Of a stretch of 64,000 nucleotides of DNA, positions 9,148 to 19,090 are shown piece by piece. The notes beneath the pieces are model-generated. The model saw nothing but the letters and a program-made list of their open reading frames with translations. It was not told where the DNA came from and ran no database searches. Position 1 is the first letter of the stretch. Each line of letters opens with the position of its first letter. The position numbers were made by a program, and so were the translations under genes. The stretch comes from Rhodospirillaceae bacterium (GTDB lineage: Bacteria; Pseudomonadota; Gammaproteobacteria; Steroidobacterales; Rariloculaceae): assembly GCA_002718345.1 (NCBI GenBank), contig PBDA01000014.1, forward strand, positions 1-64,000, read 5' to 3'.

Positions 9148-10140
9148 TTAAAGCCTTTCATGTCTTTCAAGCATCATTCTTCGAACTACAGCACCATAGA
9201 CGTTACCCTCACTATCCACACCAACACCCTCAGCACCTGCAGCCTCCATACTAGTAGCTTCTAAATCCTCAATAAAATAATGAAGGGCCCCATCCTTTGC
9301 ACTTCCAACTCTAATTCCTTTTTTAACGCCAGGATTCAGTACCCCATAAGATTCATTATCAGCGACATACAACATATCATCCGCGCTTATTGCCAAGCCA
9401 CTGGGCCTTCCAAATTGAGACCACTCTTCAATGAAGTTACCCTCCTGATCAAAAATCTGAACTCGACCATTGTTACGGTCACCAACAAATAAACGCCCTT
9501 GAGAGTCCATCTCTAGAGCATGTGGAATATCAAACTGCCCTTGTTCACTTCCCGTGGAACCCCATGCTTTTATAAAGTCGCCCTGACTAGTTAGCTTCAT
9601 TATCCGATTAGCCCCCATTCCATGACCATTACTTACAAAAATATTACCGTCAGGTGCCACATAAACATCAGTAGGCTGATCAAATATATTGGGCCCATCA
9701 CCTCTAATGCCCTCTTTACCTAATGTCATTAGTAACCTACCGTTAGAGTCGAATTTATAGACAACATGAGCGCGATCATCTGTTGTCCAAACATTGCCTG
9801 AATCATCTATATGAAAACCATGTGGCCTCGTAAACATCCCCTCTCCCCAACTTCTGATGAACTCACCTGAAGTGGTAAAAACGAGTATTGGTGGCTCATC
9901 TCGTTCTACACAAAGGTTTTCAAAACACCGGTGAAACACATAGATATTGCCATCTGGGCCTTGTTCTACCCCTATTGCTTGAGCCCATGCCAGGCCATCT
10001 GGCATCTGTGCCCAGGGGAAAACACGCTCATACGGATTAGGCAAGTCATTCAGTGCATTAGGAGAATCTTGGGCAATAGATAGTTGCCAGTTCAAAATTG
10101 AAAGAGAAACTACTGATAAAATGGCACTCATTGTTCTCAT
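9148..10140 (-). CDS. Secreted NHL-repeat beta-propeller protein
   Basis: Signal peptide and repeated units such as GEFIRSWGEGMFTRPHGFHIDDSGNVWTTD and GNFIEEWSQFGRPSGLAISADDMLYVAD. Confidence 0.85.
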   Translation of the reverse strand: MRTMSAILSVVSLSILNWQLSIAQDSPNALNDLPNPYERVFPWAQMPDGLAWAQAIGVEQGPDGNIYVFHRCFENLCVERDEPPILVFTTSGEFIRSWGEGMFTRPHGFHIDDSGNVWTTDDRAHVVYKFDSNGRLLMTLGKEGIRGDGPNIFDQPTDVYVAPDGNIFVSNGHGMGANRIMKLTSQGDFIKAWGSTGSEQGQFDIPHALEMDSQGRLFVGDRNNGRVQIFDQEGNFIEEWSQFGRPSGLAISADDMLYVADNESYGVLNPGVKKGIRVGSAKDGALHYFIEDLEATSMEAAGAEGVGVDSEGNVYGAVVRRMMLERHERL

Positions 10141-10312
10141 TGTTCTTCCTTTAATCAGTTAATAAGACAACAAAATCCTAAAAACACAAACTGAAACAAG
10201 AATTAATTAAAACGATTAACTTTTACGGTTTTGAGCAGAACACTAGCAAGAATGCTCAATCATTTCTCCTATAATATATCACTCAGGAGTAGCAGGTGGA
10301 GCAACCTTAATT

Positions 10313-10726
10313 ATGAACACCTTTAAACCAGCAATTCATTTAATCCTTAGTGCTGCAATTAATCTTGTGCTTAACTTGTCTGCTCAAGCTCATCATGGTG
10401 ACGCAGGTCGCTATGAAGATTCGATCATAGAGGTATCAGGGACTGTCGTAACTTTGCAATTTATGAATCCTCACTCACGACTTATCCTAGATGTGGCGGA
10501 TGAGCAAGGTCATATAATTAGGTGGCAAGCTGAATTTGGTAACCCGAATAGAATGAATTCTGAATTCGGATGGACACGAGAAACTTTAAAACCAGGAGAT
10601 CGAATAACACTCCTTGGCAGGCGTTTAAAAAGCGGTGCTCCATATTTAAACCTTACCGAAAGAGCACAAGTTAAATTGGCCCAAAGCGGTCAAGAAATAT
10701 ATAGAACGAGAGATTTCGCTGAATAA
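10313..10726 (+). CDS. DUF6152-type secreted protein, stand-alone
   Basis: Signal peptide ...SAQAHHGDAGRYEDSIIEVSGTVVTLQFMNPHSRLILDVADEQGH...FGWTRETLKPGDRITLLGRRLKSGAP. Confidence 0.75.
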   Translation: MNTFKPAIHLILSAAINLVLNLSAQAHHGDAGRYEDSIIEVSGTVVTLQFMNPHSRLILDVADEQGHIIRWQAEFGNPNRMNSEFGWTRETLKPGDRITLLGRRLKSGAPYLNLTERAQVKLAQSGQEIYRTRDFAE

Positions 10727-10744
10727 ATTATCCAAGTTAAAAGA

Positions 10745-12355
10745 ATGAACAAAATAAAAAACTCCTTGATTCTCAAAACACTTCCACTGACAGCCTTAGT
10801 TATCGCCGGATGTAGCAACGATAATGAAGACATAGCTACTCCCCTAAGTTTGAACATTGAACCTCTTCAACAAACTGCCTACTTAAAGGCATCAAATACT
10901 GGAAGCGGAGACAATTTTGGCGCAGGCGGTACGCTATTAGGGGACGCTGTTGCTTTAAGCAAAGATGGCCAAACTTTAGCAGTAGGCGCACCGTACGAAA
11001 GTAGTAACTCGCCGGGAGTTGGTGGCGATCAGACAGATGACTCAGTTTATGGCGCAGGAGCTGTCTATGTTTTTACACTAACAAACGACATATGGATTCA
11101 AGAGTCATACATTAAGGCATCTAATCCTGATCTTGCTGACAATTTTGGCTTCATAACAGAGTTAAATGCTAGTGGCGATACACTAGCTGTTTCTGCGCAT
11201 TTTGAGGCTAGCAGTACTACTGGAATTAATGGTAATGAAATTGATGATTCAATTCCCCAAGCTGGGGCCGTCTACGTATTTGTTCGCACAAATGATGGAT
11301 GGATTCAACAGGCCTATATTAAAGCATCTAATACTGGAGAAATTGGCCAAGGCGAAGCATTCGGTGATGGAGATCAATTTGGTAGTGCTCTTTCCTTAAG
11401 CGATGATGGGAATACATTAGCTATTTCATCGATAACTGAAGATGGTGGCTCAACCGGAATAAATGGAGACCAGTCTGATAATTCCGAAAGGTCTGCAGGG
11501 GCAGTTTACTTATTCAGTAGAGATGAAGAGATATGGAAACAAACAGCCTACATCAAACCCTCTAACACAGGAGCCGGTGACTTATTCGGTTACTCTCTAT
11601 CACTTGCAGCAGATGGAAAAAGACTAGCTGTGGGTAGTTTTGATGAAGATGGCTCTAATATCAGCACAAATCAGCAACAGGATGATAATTTACCAGGCTC
11701 AGGGGCCGTTTATATTTTCGATCACGATGGCCTTACTTGGCAGCAAACAGCTTATCTAAAGACATCAAATGCAGAAAGACAAGACTCGCTAGGCGTTTCC
11801 GTAGCCATAAGCGATGATGGAAATACGCTGGTTGCAACAGCATTGGATGAAGACGGGATGACTACCGGTATAAATAGCAACCCTGTACCTGACTCAGATA
11901 ATGACACCTCTACTGGTGCGATCTATGTCTATATCTATGAAAATGACAACTGGTCAGAACAGGCATATATCAAATCATCCAATACAGATAGTAACGACTG
12001 GTTTGGTTCACGACTCGCATTGAGTGGTGACGGAAATACATTAGCCGCTGGTGCTCAGCTTGAAGATAGTTTTTCGCGAGGTATTAACGGAAATCAGCAG
12101 AATAATGAAGCCACTGAAGCTGGTGCTGTGTATCTGTTTAATCGAACATCTGACACGTGGACTCAAGTTGATTACATCAAATCTTCAAATAGTGAGGCTT
12201 TTGATGAATTTGGAAGCTCAATTAGTCTAAGTCACGATGGTTCTATACTCGCGATAGGAGCACAATTCGAAGATAGTGAAGCTGAAGGTGTGAATGGCAA
12301 CCAGGCAAACAATTCAGCATTTGATTCTGGTGCAGTTTATATCTTCAGACGATAA
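10745..12355 (+). CDS. Lipoprotein with seven FG-GAP-like repeats (predicted beta-propeller)
   Basis: Lipobox VIAGC; seven units of the form W.Q.AYIKASNTG..D.FG..LSLS.DGNTLAVGA..EDS...GINGNQ.DN....AGAVYVF.R. Confidence 0.82.
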   Translation: MNKIKNSLILKTLPLTALVIAGCSNDNEDIATPLSLNIEPLQQTAYLKASNTGSGDNFGAGGTLLGDAVALSKDGQTLAVGAPYESSNSPGVGGDQTDDSVYGAGAVYVFTLTNDIWIQESYIKASNPDLADNFGFITELNASGDTLAVSAHFEASSTTGINGNEIDDSIPQAGAVYVFVRTNDGWIQQAYIKASNTGEIGQGEAFGDGDQFGSALSLSDDGNTLAISSITEDGGSTGINGDQSDNSERSAGAVYLFSRDEEIWKQTAYIKPSNTGAGDLFGYSLSLAADGKRLAVGSFDEDGSNISTNQQQDDNLPGSGAVYIFDHDGLTWQQTAYLKTSNAERQDSLGVSVAISDDGNTLVATALDEDGMTTGINSNPVPDSDNDTSTGAIYVYIYENDNWSEQAYIKSSNTDSNDWFGSRLALSGDGNTLAAGAQLEDSFSRGINGNQQNNEATEAGAVYLFNRTSDTWTQVDYIKSSNSEAFDEFGSSISLSHDGSILAIGAQFEDSEAEGVNGNQANNSAFDSGAVYIFRR

Positions 12356-12433
12356 CTTTGAGTTAGTTACCCAGAAGCGGGAAGTTGACACAATGTTAAA
12401 ATAATAAAATTTCTTTTGTACGGAACCCTCAAC

Positions 12434-13519
12434 ATGCCAAAAATAATTAGCTCTTTACGCTCGGCAATCATTCTGATGCTTTTTGTCATTTCTTCCAGCA
12501 TATCAAATGCACACGCCCAAAACATTCGTCAGTATCAATTAGAGTCAGGGCCAAATGGATCCCAACTTGTGATGCGAAATGTTATGCGGCCAGAACCAGC
12601 AGCAAACGAAGTTCTTGTCCAAATACATGCGGTATCACTAAATCGTCGGGACTTAGCAGTTCTAGATAGAAACCCGCCAAATGGATTAATTCCTACTTCA
12701 GATGGGGCTGGTGAAGTGGTCGCTATTGGCTCTAATGTCACAGAATTTTCTGTAGGTGATCGAGTGGCCGGAACTTTTTTTGCTAATTGGCCGGGGGGAC
12801 GTAGAACAGCACAAGCTTTGGCTAGTGGTCGAGGTGGTGGCGTTGATGGCATGCTCAGTGAAATGATAGTTAGCCATGAGACTGGCTTAGTATTAATTCC
12901 AGAGTATCTCAGCTATGAAGAAGCAGCCACATTGCCTTGTGCAGCCCTCACAGCCTGGCGTGCACTTTTTACAGAAGGAAATGTAAAAAAAGGACAACAC
13001 GTTCTGCTCGAAGGCACTGGTGGTGTATCTATTTTTGGCTTGCAACTTGCGGCAGCAGCTGGCGCCAAACCTATCATCACTAGTTCAAGTGATGAAAAAT
13101 TAGTTAAAGCTCGTGAGTTAGGTGCTGTGGGAACAGTCAACTATCGAACAAACACTGAATGGCAAAAAACAGTTTTGGAACTTACTGAAGGTGCTGGAAT
13201 TGATCACGTACTAGATGTGGTTGGGAGAGAAACCCTTTATCGTGCAATTGAAACTCTTGCTTTCGATGGCCATATTGCCGTTATTGGTCAATTATCTGGA
13301 CGGGCTGATGTGCTGCCATTAGGCCAAATACCACGGGGAGCATCAGTAACTAACATTGCTGTTGGCTCTCGCGATGACTTTAAGGCCATGAATGAATTTT
13401 TGACCGAACATGAACTTCGTCCTGTCATAGACCGAGTGTTTAGTTTCGAAGAAGCACCAGCCGCATATGAATATATGAATACCAGTGCCCATCTTGGAAA
13501 AATTGTAATCACATTATGA
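12434..13519 (+). CDS. MDR-family zinc-less alcohol dehydrogenase / quinone oxidoreductase with N-terminal signal-like segment
   Basis: NEVLVQIHAVSLNRRDL; SDGAGEVVAIGSNVTEFSVGDRV; LLEGTGGVSIFGLQLAAAAGAKPIITSSSDEKL; leader SAIILMLFVISSSISNAHAQ. Confidence 0.85.
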   Translation: MPKIISSLRSAIILMLFVISSSISNAHAQNIRQYQLESGPNGSQLVMRNVMRPEPAANEVLVQIHAVSLNRRDLAVLDRNPPNGLIPTSDGAGEVVAIGSNVTEFSVGDRVAGTFFANWPGGRRTAQALASGRGGGVDGMLSEMIVSHETGLVLIPEYLSYEEAATLPCAALTAWRALFTEGNVKKGQHVLLEGTGGVSIFGLQLAAAAGAKPIITSSSDEKLVKARELGAVGTVNYRTNTEWQKTVLELTEGAGIDHVLDVVGRETLYRAIETLAFDGHIAVIGQLSGRADVLPLGQIPRGASVTNIAVGSRDDFKAMNEFLTEHELRPVIDRVFSFEEAPAAYEYMNTSAHLGKIVITL

Positions 13520-13559
13520 AGCCATGCCATGATCACGACTCAAGACAATTAACTGAAGA

Positions 13560-14999
13560 TTAATTGGCTAGGTCAGGAGCATTTTGTTCAGGTATCCACT
13601 TTCTAAGCTCAAGCACTACATCAGTATATGAGGGGTCATTAGCCAAGTTATCCCACTCATTTGGGTCACGATGATGATCATATAGCTCCTCGCTACCATC
13701 TATGTAACGGATATAACGGAAGTCTTCCGTGCGCACAGAATGGTTGCCAAAACCGAAAGTTGATATAGCAGCATTATCCCAACTCGCATCAGGATTTCTC
13801 AATAGCGGGACTAGACTTGCTCCCTCAAGATAATCAGGTGGTTGTAATCCAACTAGTTCAGCAACGGTTGGAAAAATATCTATTAATGATACTGTCCGAG
13901 AACTGCGAGTTCCGGGTGTTGTAATACCGGGCGCAACAATTATAAACGGCACCCTTGTAGACTCTTCCCAAAGAGTCGTCTTACGCCAACGATGTTTTTC
14001 TCCCAAATGCCAACCATGATCCGACCAAAGAATAATGATTGTATTATCTGCTCGCCCACTTTTATCAAGAGCATCTAGAACACGACCAACCATTGCGTCG
14101 GCAAAACTTACACTTGCTAAGTAAGCTTGTACACCCTCACTCCACTTATTTGATTCAATGGACCACTGGTGTATTTCTCTTGGTGGCAAAAAAGCATGAC
14201 GCTCAAAGGTCGCACTATTAAGTGGAAGTTCAGGCAAATCATCTAAATCATTCTCAGGCACCACTGGAAGAATTATTTCTTGAAGAGGATACATATCGAA
14301 ATAACGCTTAGGGACATACCATGGGAGGTGCGGACGAAAAATTCCGATTGCAGTAAACCGAGGTGTATTGAACTCTGTCATTAACTGACTTTGAATCCAA
14401 TTGGTAACCTGACCATCTCCCATGGCTCGATCATCAACAACAACAGGGCCCCAATCAAAACGAGGATCAATAGGATTTCCATTAACTGGGCGATTAATAG
14501 GTGTTACCTCATCTGGCAACTGACGACCTAAGGATGGGTAGAAATCATCCCATGAGGAAGGGTCGTTATACCCATAAAAGCCTGACTCATAAAAAGTGTG
14601 AGCATGATAAATCTTACCAGCACCAAACGTACTATAGCCTTGATCTCTAAGAAACCGAGGGATGGTAGGCAACTCTGCAAGTGACTCTATTTCCATCCAA
14701 TTAGGATTATTACCATAAATTCCTAATGTTGAGGGACGCAAGCCTAGCATCAGGGAAGTACGAGAGGGATTACATAATGCAGCGTTTGAATGTGCATTAG
14801 TAAACAAAGTACCGCGGGCAGCTAATGCATCTATATTAGGTGTCTGTGCTTGTGGATGTCCTTCCAGCACACCCACCCAGTCATTCAAATCATCAACAGC
14901 AATAAAAAGAACGTCCAACTTGGAATGGTCTTGCGCCTGTGTGGAGAAAGTTAAAAAGGCAGCGGCTAAAATGATGTGGGGTGAAAAGCGCAACCTCAA
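13560..14999 (-). CDS. Secreted type I sulfatase (iduronate-2-sulfatase-like)
   Basis: LDVLFIAVDDLNDWVG; formylglycine motif CNPSRTSLMLG; IILWSDHGWHLGEKHRWRKTTLWEESTRVPFI. Confidence 0.9.
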   Translation of the reverse strand: MRLRFSPHIILAAAFLTFSTQAQDHSKLDVLFIAVDDLNDWVGVLEGHPQAQTPNIDALAARGTLFTNAHSNAALCNPSRTSLMLGLRPSTLGIYGNNPNWMEIESLAELPTIPRFLRDQGYSTFGAGKIYHAHTFYESGFYGYNDPSSWDDFYPSLGRQLPDEVTPINRPVNGNPIDPRFDWGPVVVDDRAMGDGQVTNWIQSQLMTEFNTPRFTAIGIFRPHLPWYVPKRYFDMYPLQEIILPVVPENDLDDLPELPLNSATFERHAFLPPREIHQWSIESNKWSEGVQAYLASVSFADAMVGRVLDALDKSGRADNTIIILWSDHGWHLGEKHRWRKTTLWEESTRVPFIIVAPGITTPGTRSSRTVSLIDIFPTVAELVGLQPPDYLEGASLVPLLRNPDASWDNAAISTFGFGNHSVRTEDFRYIRYIDGSEELYDHHRDPNEWDNLANDPSYTDVVLELRKWIPEQNAPDLAN

Positions 15000-15072
15000 A
15001 TCTCCTGTTGATCATGAGCGCTATTGGATTCTACCGGAATCAATAACGCATAATAGTAAAAAAAGGATTTGA

Positions 15073-16005
15073 ATGTCTTCTTCTAACAAAATCATTATCA
15101 CCTGTGCTCCTACAGGAGCAATTCATACCCCGTCGATGTCACCCCACTTACCTATATCTCCTGAAGAGATTGCTGAAGCGGGAATTGCAGCTGTGGAAGC
15201 AGGCGCATCAATTCTTCACCTACATGCTAGAGACCCAAAAGATGGCCGTCCTACCCAAGACCCAGAAGTATTTCAAAAATTTCTACCTACTATTAAAAAA
15301 AATACAAACGCTGTTATTAATATTACTAGCGGTGGTGCTCCGAGCATGTCCATTGAAGAACGACTTCAACCAGCCCTTCAGTTAAAACCTGAAATAGCAT
15401 CACTCAATATGGGTTCCATGAATTTTGGACTTTACCCAATGCTAAAAAGATTTAAGAATTTCAAATACGAATGGGAAAAACCCTACCTGGAAAATAGTAG
15501 AGATCTGGTTTTTAAAAATACCTTTGCGGATATTGAATATATTCTTAGCTCATGCCGAGAAAATAAAACGCGTTTTGAATTTGAATGTTATGACATTTCC
15601 CATATCTATAATCTTGCGCATTTCCTCAGCCGAGGCTTGGTAGAGCCCCCATTATTTGTACAAAGTGTTTTGGGTATCCTTGGCGGAATTGGGGCTCACC
15701 CAGAAGATTTGCAGCACATGCGCCGCACGGCAAATAGGCTTCTTGGTAAAACTTATCAATGGTCTGTGTTGGGTGCGGGACGTAATCAGATGGAAATCGC
15801 CCGCCAAGGAGCAAGTTTGGGAGCAAATGTTAGAGTTGGGCTTGAAGATTCTCTATGGGCCGGCCCAGGAAAGCTTGCTGAATCAAATGCAGAGCAAGTA
15901 AAACTTGTTAAAAACATTTTAGAAGAAATGAATATGTTAATTGCCACACCGAATGAAACCCGAGAGATACTTAGCTTAAAAGGTTCAGATCAAGTGGCTT
16001 TTTAG
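15073..16005 (+). CDS. BKACE-family (DUF849) beta-keto acid cleavage enzyme
   Basis: IITCAPTGAIHTPSMSPHLPISPEEIAEAGIAAVEAGASILHLHARDPKDGRPTQDP; VRVGLEDSLWAGPGKLAESNAEQV. Confidence 0.9.
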   Translation: MSSSNKIIITCAPTGAIHTPSMSPHLPISPEEIAEAGIAAVEAGASILHLHARDPKDGRPTQDPEVFQKFLPTIKKNTNAVINITSGGAPSMSIEERLQPALQLKPEIASLNMGSMNFGLYPMLKRFKNFKYEWEKPYLENSRDLVFKNTFADIEYILSSCRENKTRFEFECYDISHIYNLAHFLSRGLVEPPLFVQSVLGILGGIGAHPEDLQHMRRTANRLLGKTYQWSVLGAGRNQMEIARQGASLGANVRVGLEDSLWAGPGKLAESNAEQVKLVKNILEEMNMLIATPNETREILSLKGSDQVAF

Positions 16006-16054
16006 TTGGTTCTAATAATAAATTAAAAACCTAAAATAAAGTAACTTGCTGCGT

Positions 16055-17098
16055 TCAGAAATTTGTACATACGTAGGGGTTAACTGTCTCGCCTGCACGC
16101 CACACCCATTGCTTTGTCATTTTTACTGGCTCCGTAAATGTCTCTGGGTCACTTACAATAATTGTGTAATCAAGATTTACTCCATTTTCGCTAAGTGAAA
16201 ATCGCTCCTCAAAACGAGCTCTTGAGCTTTGAGGTATCCCATCCGAATTAAAGTAGTACCAATCTACTGAGTGTGTAGAAACAACAAGATCCTCTCCATC
16301 CCAACTACCAACAGAGTATCCTAGAAGAGCTGGCTGTATGCTTGCTTCTATCTGTTCCTCACCCATATGAATGGTTCGTACTAAATCATACTCTTCAATA
16401 TGAAACAGAATGTTATCGCCCTCTTTAGAAAACTTAACTGGATAAGGCTGCTGCATAATCCAAGGCATGCCCTTAGGAGTACATTCCCCTATTGGATTAT
16501 CTACAAGCGGATTAAAAGCCTCTTGGGCAGCAATAGCTGTCTCAGTAAGTGGGTACTCTTCTAAATACATGTAACGCCCCGGCCCATTAAATCTGGTACT
16601 CCAGACACGAAAAATTCCCAGATCCTCCCCGCCCTCAACACCAGCAGATAACCAGGTCTCTGACTCACCCAGGGATTCAACTGACCAGTAAGGGTTTGTG
16701 CCTGGTCTAGTAACAAGTTCTCGTCCATCTGCAAGTAGAATATTGTTGACCCACATTTCATTAACGCCACTACGAGCGGGATACCCTGCCACGGTGACTC
16801 GATCACCCTCAGCGAGCAAATCTGAACTTACATTCATTCGACTAAGAATACTTACAGAGTTAGTTTCAATTTCCCACAACTGGTCATTTGTATCTAACAT
16901 CGTGAACTTCACGTGCGGATTTCTCCACAACAAGCGAGTAATTTGACCTTCTAATTCAATCAGATTGCTCATATCAAAAATCCCCGAAAAAGCATGATGT
17001 GAAACACCGGAAAGAGGAGTTAAAAAAATACAAAACAGAATGCAGATAGTTTTTTTCAAATCAATGCCTAAGTCTGCTTCATGCCAGAAAACCTCCAT
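16055..17098 (-). CDS. DUF6152-type domain fused to the second secreted domain
   Basis: SGVSHHAFSGIFDMSNLIELEGQITRLLWRNPHVKFTML then GECTPKGMPWIM...GYSVGSWDGEDLVVSTHSVDWYYFNSDGIPQSSRARFEERF...VSDPETFTEPV...YVCTNF. Confidence 0.72.
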   Translation of the reverse strand: MEVFWHEADLGIDLKKTICILFCIFLTPLSGVSHHAFSGIFDMSNLIELEGQITRLLWRNPHVKFTMLDTNDQLWEIETNSVSILSRMNVSSDLLAEGDRVTVAGYPARSGVNEMWVNNILLADGRELVTRPGTNPYWSVESLGESETWLSAGVEGGEDLGIFRVWSTRFNGPGRYMYLEEYPLTETAIAAQEAFNPLVDNPIGECTPKGMPWIMQQPYPVKFSKEGDNILFHIEEYDLVRTIHMGEEQIEASIQPALLGYSVGSWDGEDLVVSTHSVDWYYFNSDGIPQSSRARFEERFSLSENGVNLDYTIIVSDPETFTEPVKMTKQWVWRAGETVNPYVCTNF

Positions 17099-17171
17099 GG
17101 CATAAAATGATCAAAAACCTCTTGCGCAGGATCTTTTTGCTTGGTATTTGCAGAAAGACAAAAAGAATCTG

Positions 17172-17894
17172 TTAATTGGAGAGAGATTCCAATTGTGAAA
17201 ACAATTCTTCAGGGGGCAAATACCCACCAAGCTGTATTCCATCATTGGTAAGGATCGTGGGGGTCCCTCGAACACCCGCTAGATGACCATAATCATAGTG
17301 CCCAGCAACTGGTGTTATGGAACAAATTTCCTCTGGAACCTTTCCTGCCAAAGTAGCCTCTGTGAAAGCGGTATTGCGATCAGAAGCACACCAGACACGA
17401 TCAGCCTTATCCCAAGAATCAGTATCTGGTCCAGTTCTTGGGTAGGATACATACCTAACAGCTATACCAAGCGCATTAACTTGGTCCATATCACGATGAA
17501 GTTGTCTACAGTAACCACAGTCAATATCTGTAAAAACAGTTACAGTGTGTTTTATATTTTCTGTTGCGGGACTGAAAACGATCATTGATTCTGGATCAAT
17601 ACCTGCTATTACCTTTGCACGAGCATCTGCGCGCCTTTGTTCAGTCAAGTTTTGATTCGAATCCAGGTCATATAGGTCCCCCTGGATAAAATAACGACCA
17701 TCATCAGAAACATAAGCAACTTGAGGGCCTACAGCAACTTCATACATGCCGGGCACAGGAGAAATAAAAATATCTTGAGCCTCAACACCTGGTAATGTCG
17801 CAGCAAGCTCTTCTATTGTCAGAGCCTCTCTTTCCTGCCCCCAGGAAATAGTAGAAACAAAAAATGTCAAACAAATAGCTAGCTTGGCTTTCAC
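17172..17894 (-). CDS. dsbC: Thiol:disulfide interchange protein DsbC
   Basis: HTVTVFTDIDCGYCRQLHRDMDQ; VRGTPTILTNDGIQLGGYLPPEEL; next to xerD. GTG start at 17894 gives a signal peptide. Confidence 0.88.
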   Translation of the reverse strand: MKAKLAICLTFFVSTISWGQEREALTIEELAATLPGVEAQDIFISPVPGMYEVAVGPQVAYVSDDGRYFIQGDLYDLDSNQNLTEQRRADARAKVIAGIDPESMIVFSPATENIKHTVTVFTDIDCGYCRQLHRDMDQVNALGIAVRYVSYPRTGPDTDSWDKADRVWCASDRNTAFTEATLAGKVPEEICSITPVAGHYDYGHLAGVRGTPTILTNDGIQLGGYLPPEELFSQLESLSN

Positions 17895-18002
17895 TATGCT
17901 CTCCAGTGAATGTAATTCACAAATTGTAGTCTTTATCGCTATAAAACGGCCACCTGAGCCAATAATATAGACCAATCCTATCAGATCTGAGAGTAATTAT
18001 AC

Positions 18003-18980
18003 CTAACCCCGTGGGTGATGCCGTGCATGTAAATCTTTCATCCGTTCCCGTGAAATATGGGTATATATTTGAGTGGTGGAAATATCACTATGACCTAGCA
18101 ATAATTGCACCACTCTTAAATCAGCGCCATTATTTAGCAAATGAGTTGCAAAAGCATGTCTTAGTGTATGCGGAGAGAGCGGTTTATTTATACCTGCTTT
18201 TTGAGCATAGCGTTTTATTAAATACCAAAATGCTTGTCTACTCATTTGCGCCCCACGCTGTGTAGGAAATAAGCAAGTAGTTTGGCGGTCCCGTAAAATT
18301 TCGGCGCGTGGTCCAACTATAAATTTTTCAATCCAATCCTGGGCTTCATCTCCCAAAGGGGTCAATCTTTCACGATCGCCCTTCCCCACAACACGCAATA
18401 CACCTTGATTAAGATTTACCTGTGTCATTTTCAAACTTATCAATTCGGAAACACGAACACCGGTAGCGTATAGCACCTCTAACATGGTGCGGTCACGGTA
18501 ACCTAGTGACCTGGTTGTGTCTGGAGCAGTTAAAAGTAACTCAACTTCACTTTCTGTAAGCGTCTGCGGTAACGAACGGCCAATTTTCGGTAAGTTAATC
18601 TGAGATGTTGGATCATCGGTAATTAAACCCTGAAGCAAAAGATAACTAAAAAAACGTCGAAAACTAGATAACTGTCTTGCAGTAGACCGTGATTTTGTCC
18701 CTTCATCTACTCGCATAGCAATATATTCAAGAATTTCAGCTCTAGTTGCTTCTACCAAGCTCATATTCCTAACAATTAAATATTTACTCAACCCAGAAAG
18801 ATCTGTTCTATAGGCTTTAAGTGTATTCCTAGACAAACCTCTTTCTGCCCAAATAGCATCCAAAAAACGCTCGACCGCACGACCAGAATCAGCTGCTAAA
18901 TCTTCGAAATTTGTAGAGGAAGATTTCTTCAAATCATTACCGCCTAAATTTTTTTCAGGCCTTATTGTGCTTAATTTCAC
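18003..18980 (-). CDS. xerD: Site-specific tyrosine recombinase XerD
   Basis: LLYATGVRVSELISLK; SPHTLRHAFATHLLNNGADLRVVQLLLGHSDISTTQIYTHI; xerD-dsbC order. Confidence 0.93.
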   Translation of the reverse strand: MKLSTIRPEKNLGGNDLKKSSSTNFEDLAADSGRAVERFLDAIWAERGLSRNTLKAYRTDLSGLSKYLIVRNMSLVEATRAEILEYIAMRVDEGTKSRSTARQLSSFRRFFSYLLLQGLITDDPTSQINLPKIGRSLPQTLTESEVELLLTAPDTTRSLGYRDRTMLEVLYATGVRVSELISLKMTQVNLNQGVLRVVGKGDRERLTPLGDEAQDWIEKFIVGPRAEILRDRQTTCLFPTQRGAQMSRQAFWYLIKRYAQKAGINKPLSPHTLRHAFATHLLNNGADLRVVQLLLGHSDISTTQIYTHISRERMKDLHARHHPRG

Positions 18981-19000
18981 AATTAGTTAAAACCAGTAGC

Positions 19001-19032
19001 ATAGGTAAGATAGGTAAGATAGGTAAGATAGG
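19001..19032. repeat. 9-bp tandem repeat (ATAGGTAAG, about 3.5 copies)
   Basis: ATAGGTAAGATAGGTAAGATAGGTAAGATAGG read directly, between xerD and plsC-like starts. Confidence 0.95.
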
Positions 19033-19090
19033 AGACTGCAAATTCTCATTATTCCGCTATTTAGACATATTCAAAACTAAACATAAAAAG

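Noticed and set aside
12535-13536. Minus-strand ORFs opposite the MDR oxidoreductase (12535, 12913, 13288)
   Set aside because: Antisense to a supported CDS, Ser/Pro/Arg-rich, no domain motifs.
18003-18980. Tyrosine recombinase as evidence of a mobile element
   Set aside because: It is XerD in its usual xerD-dsbC context, with no flanking att-like repeats or phage genes.
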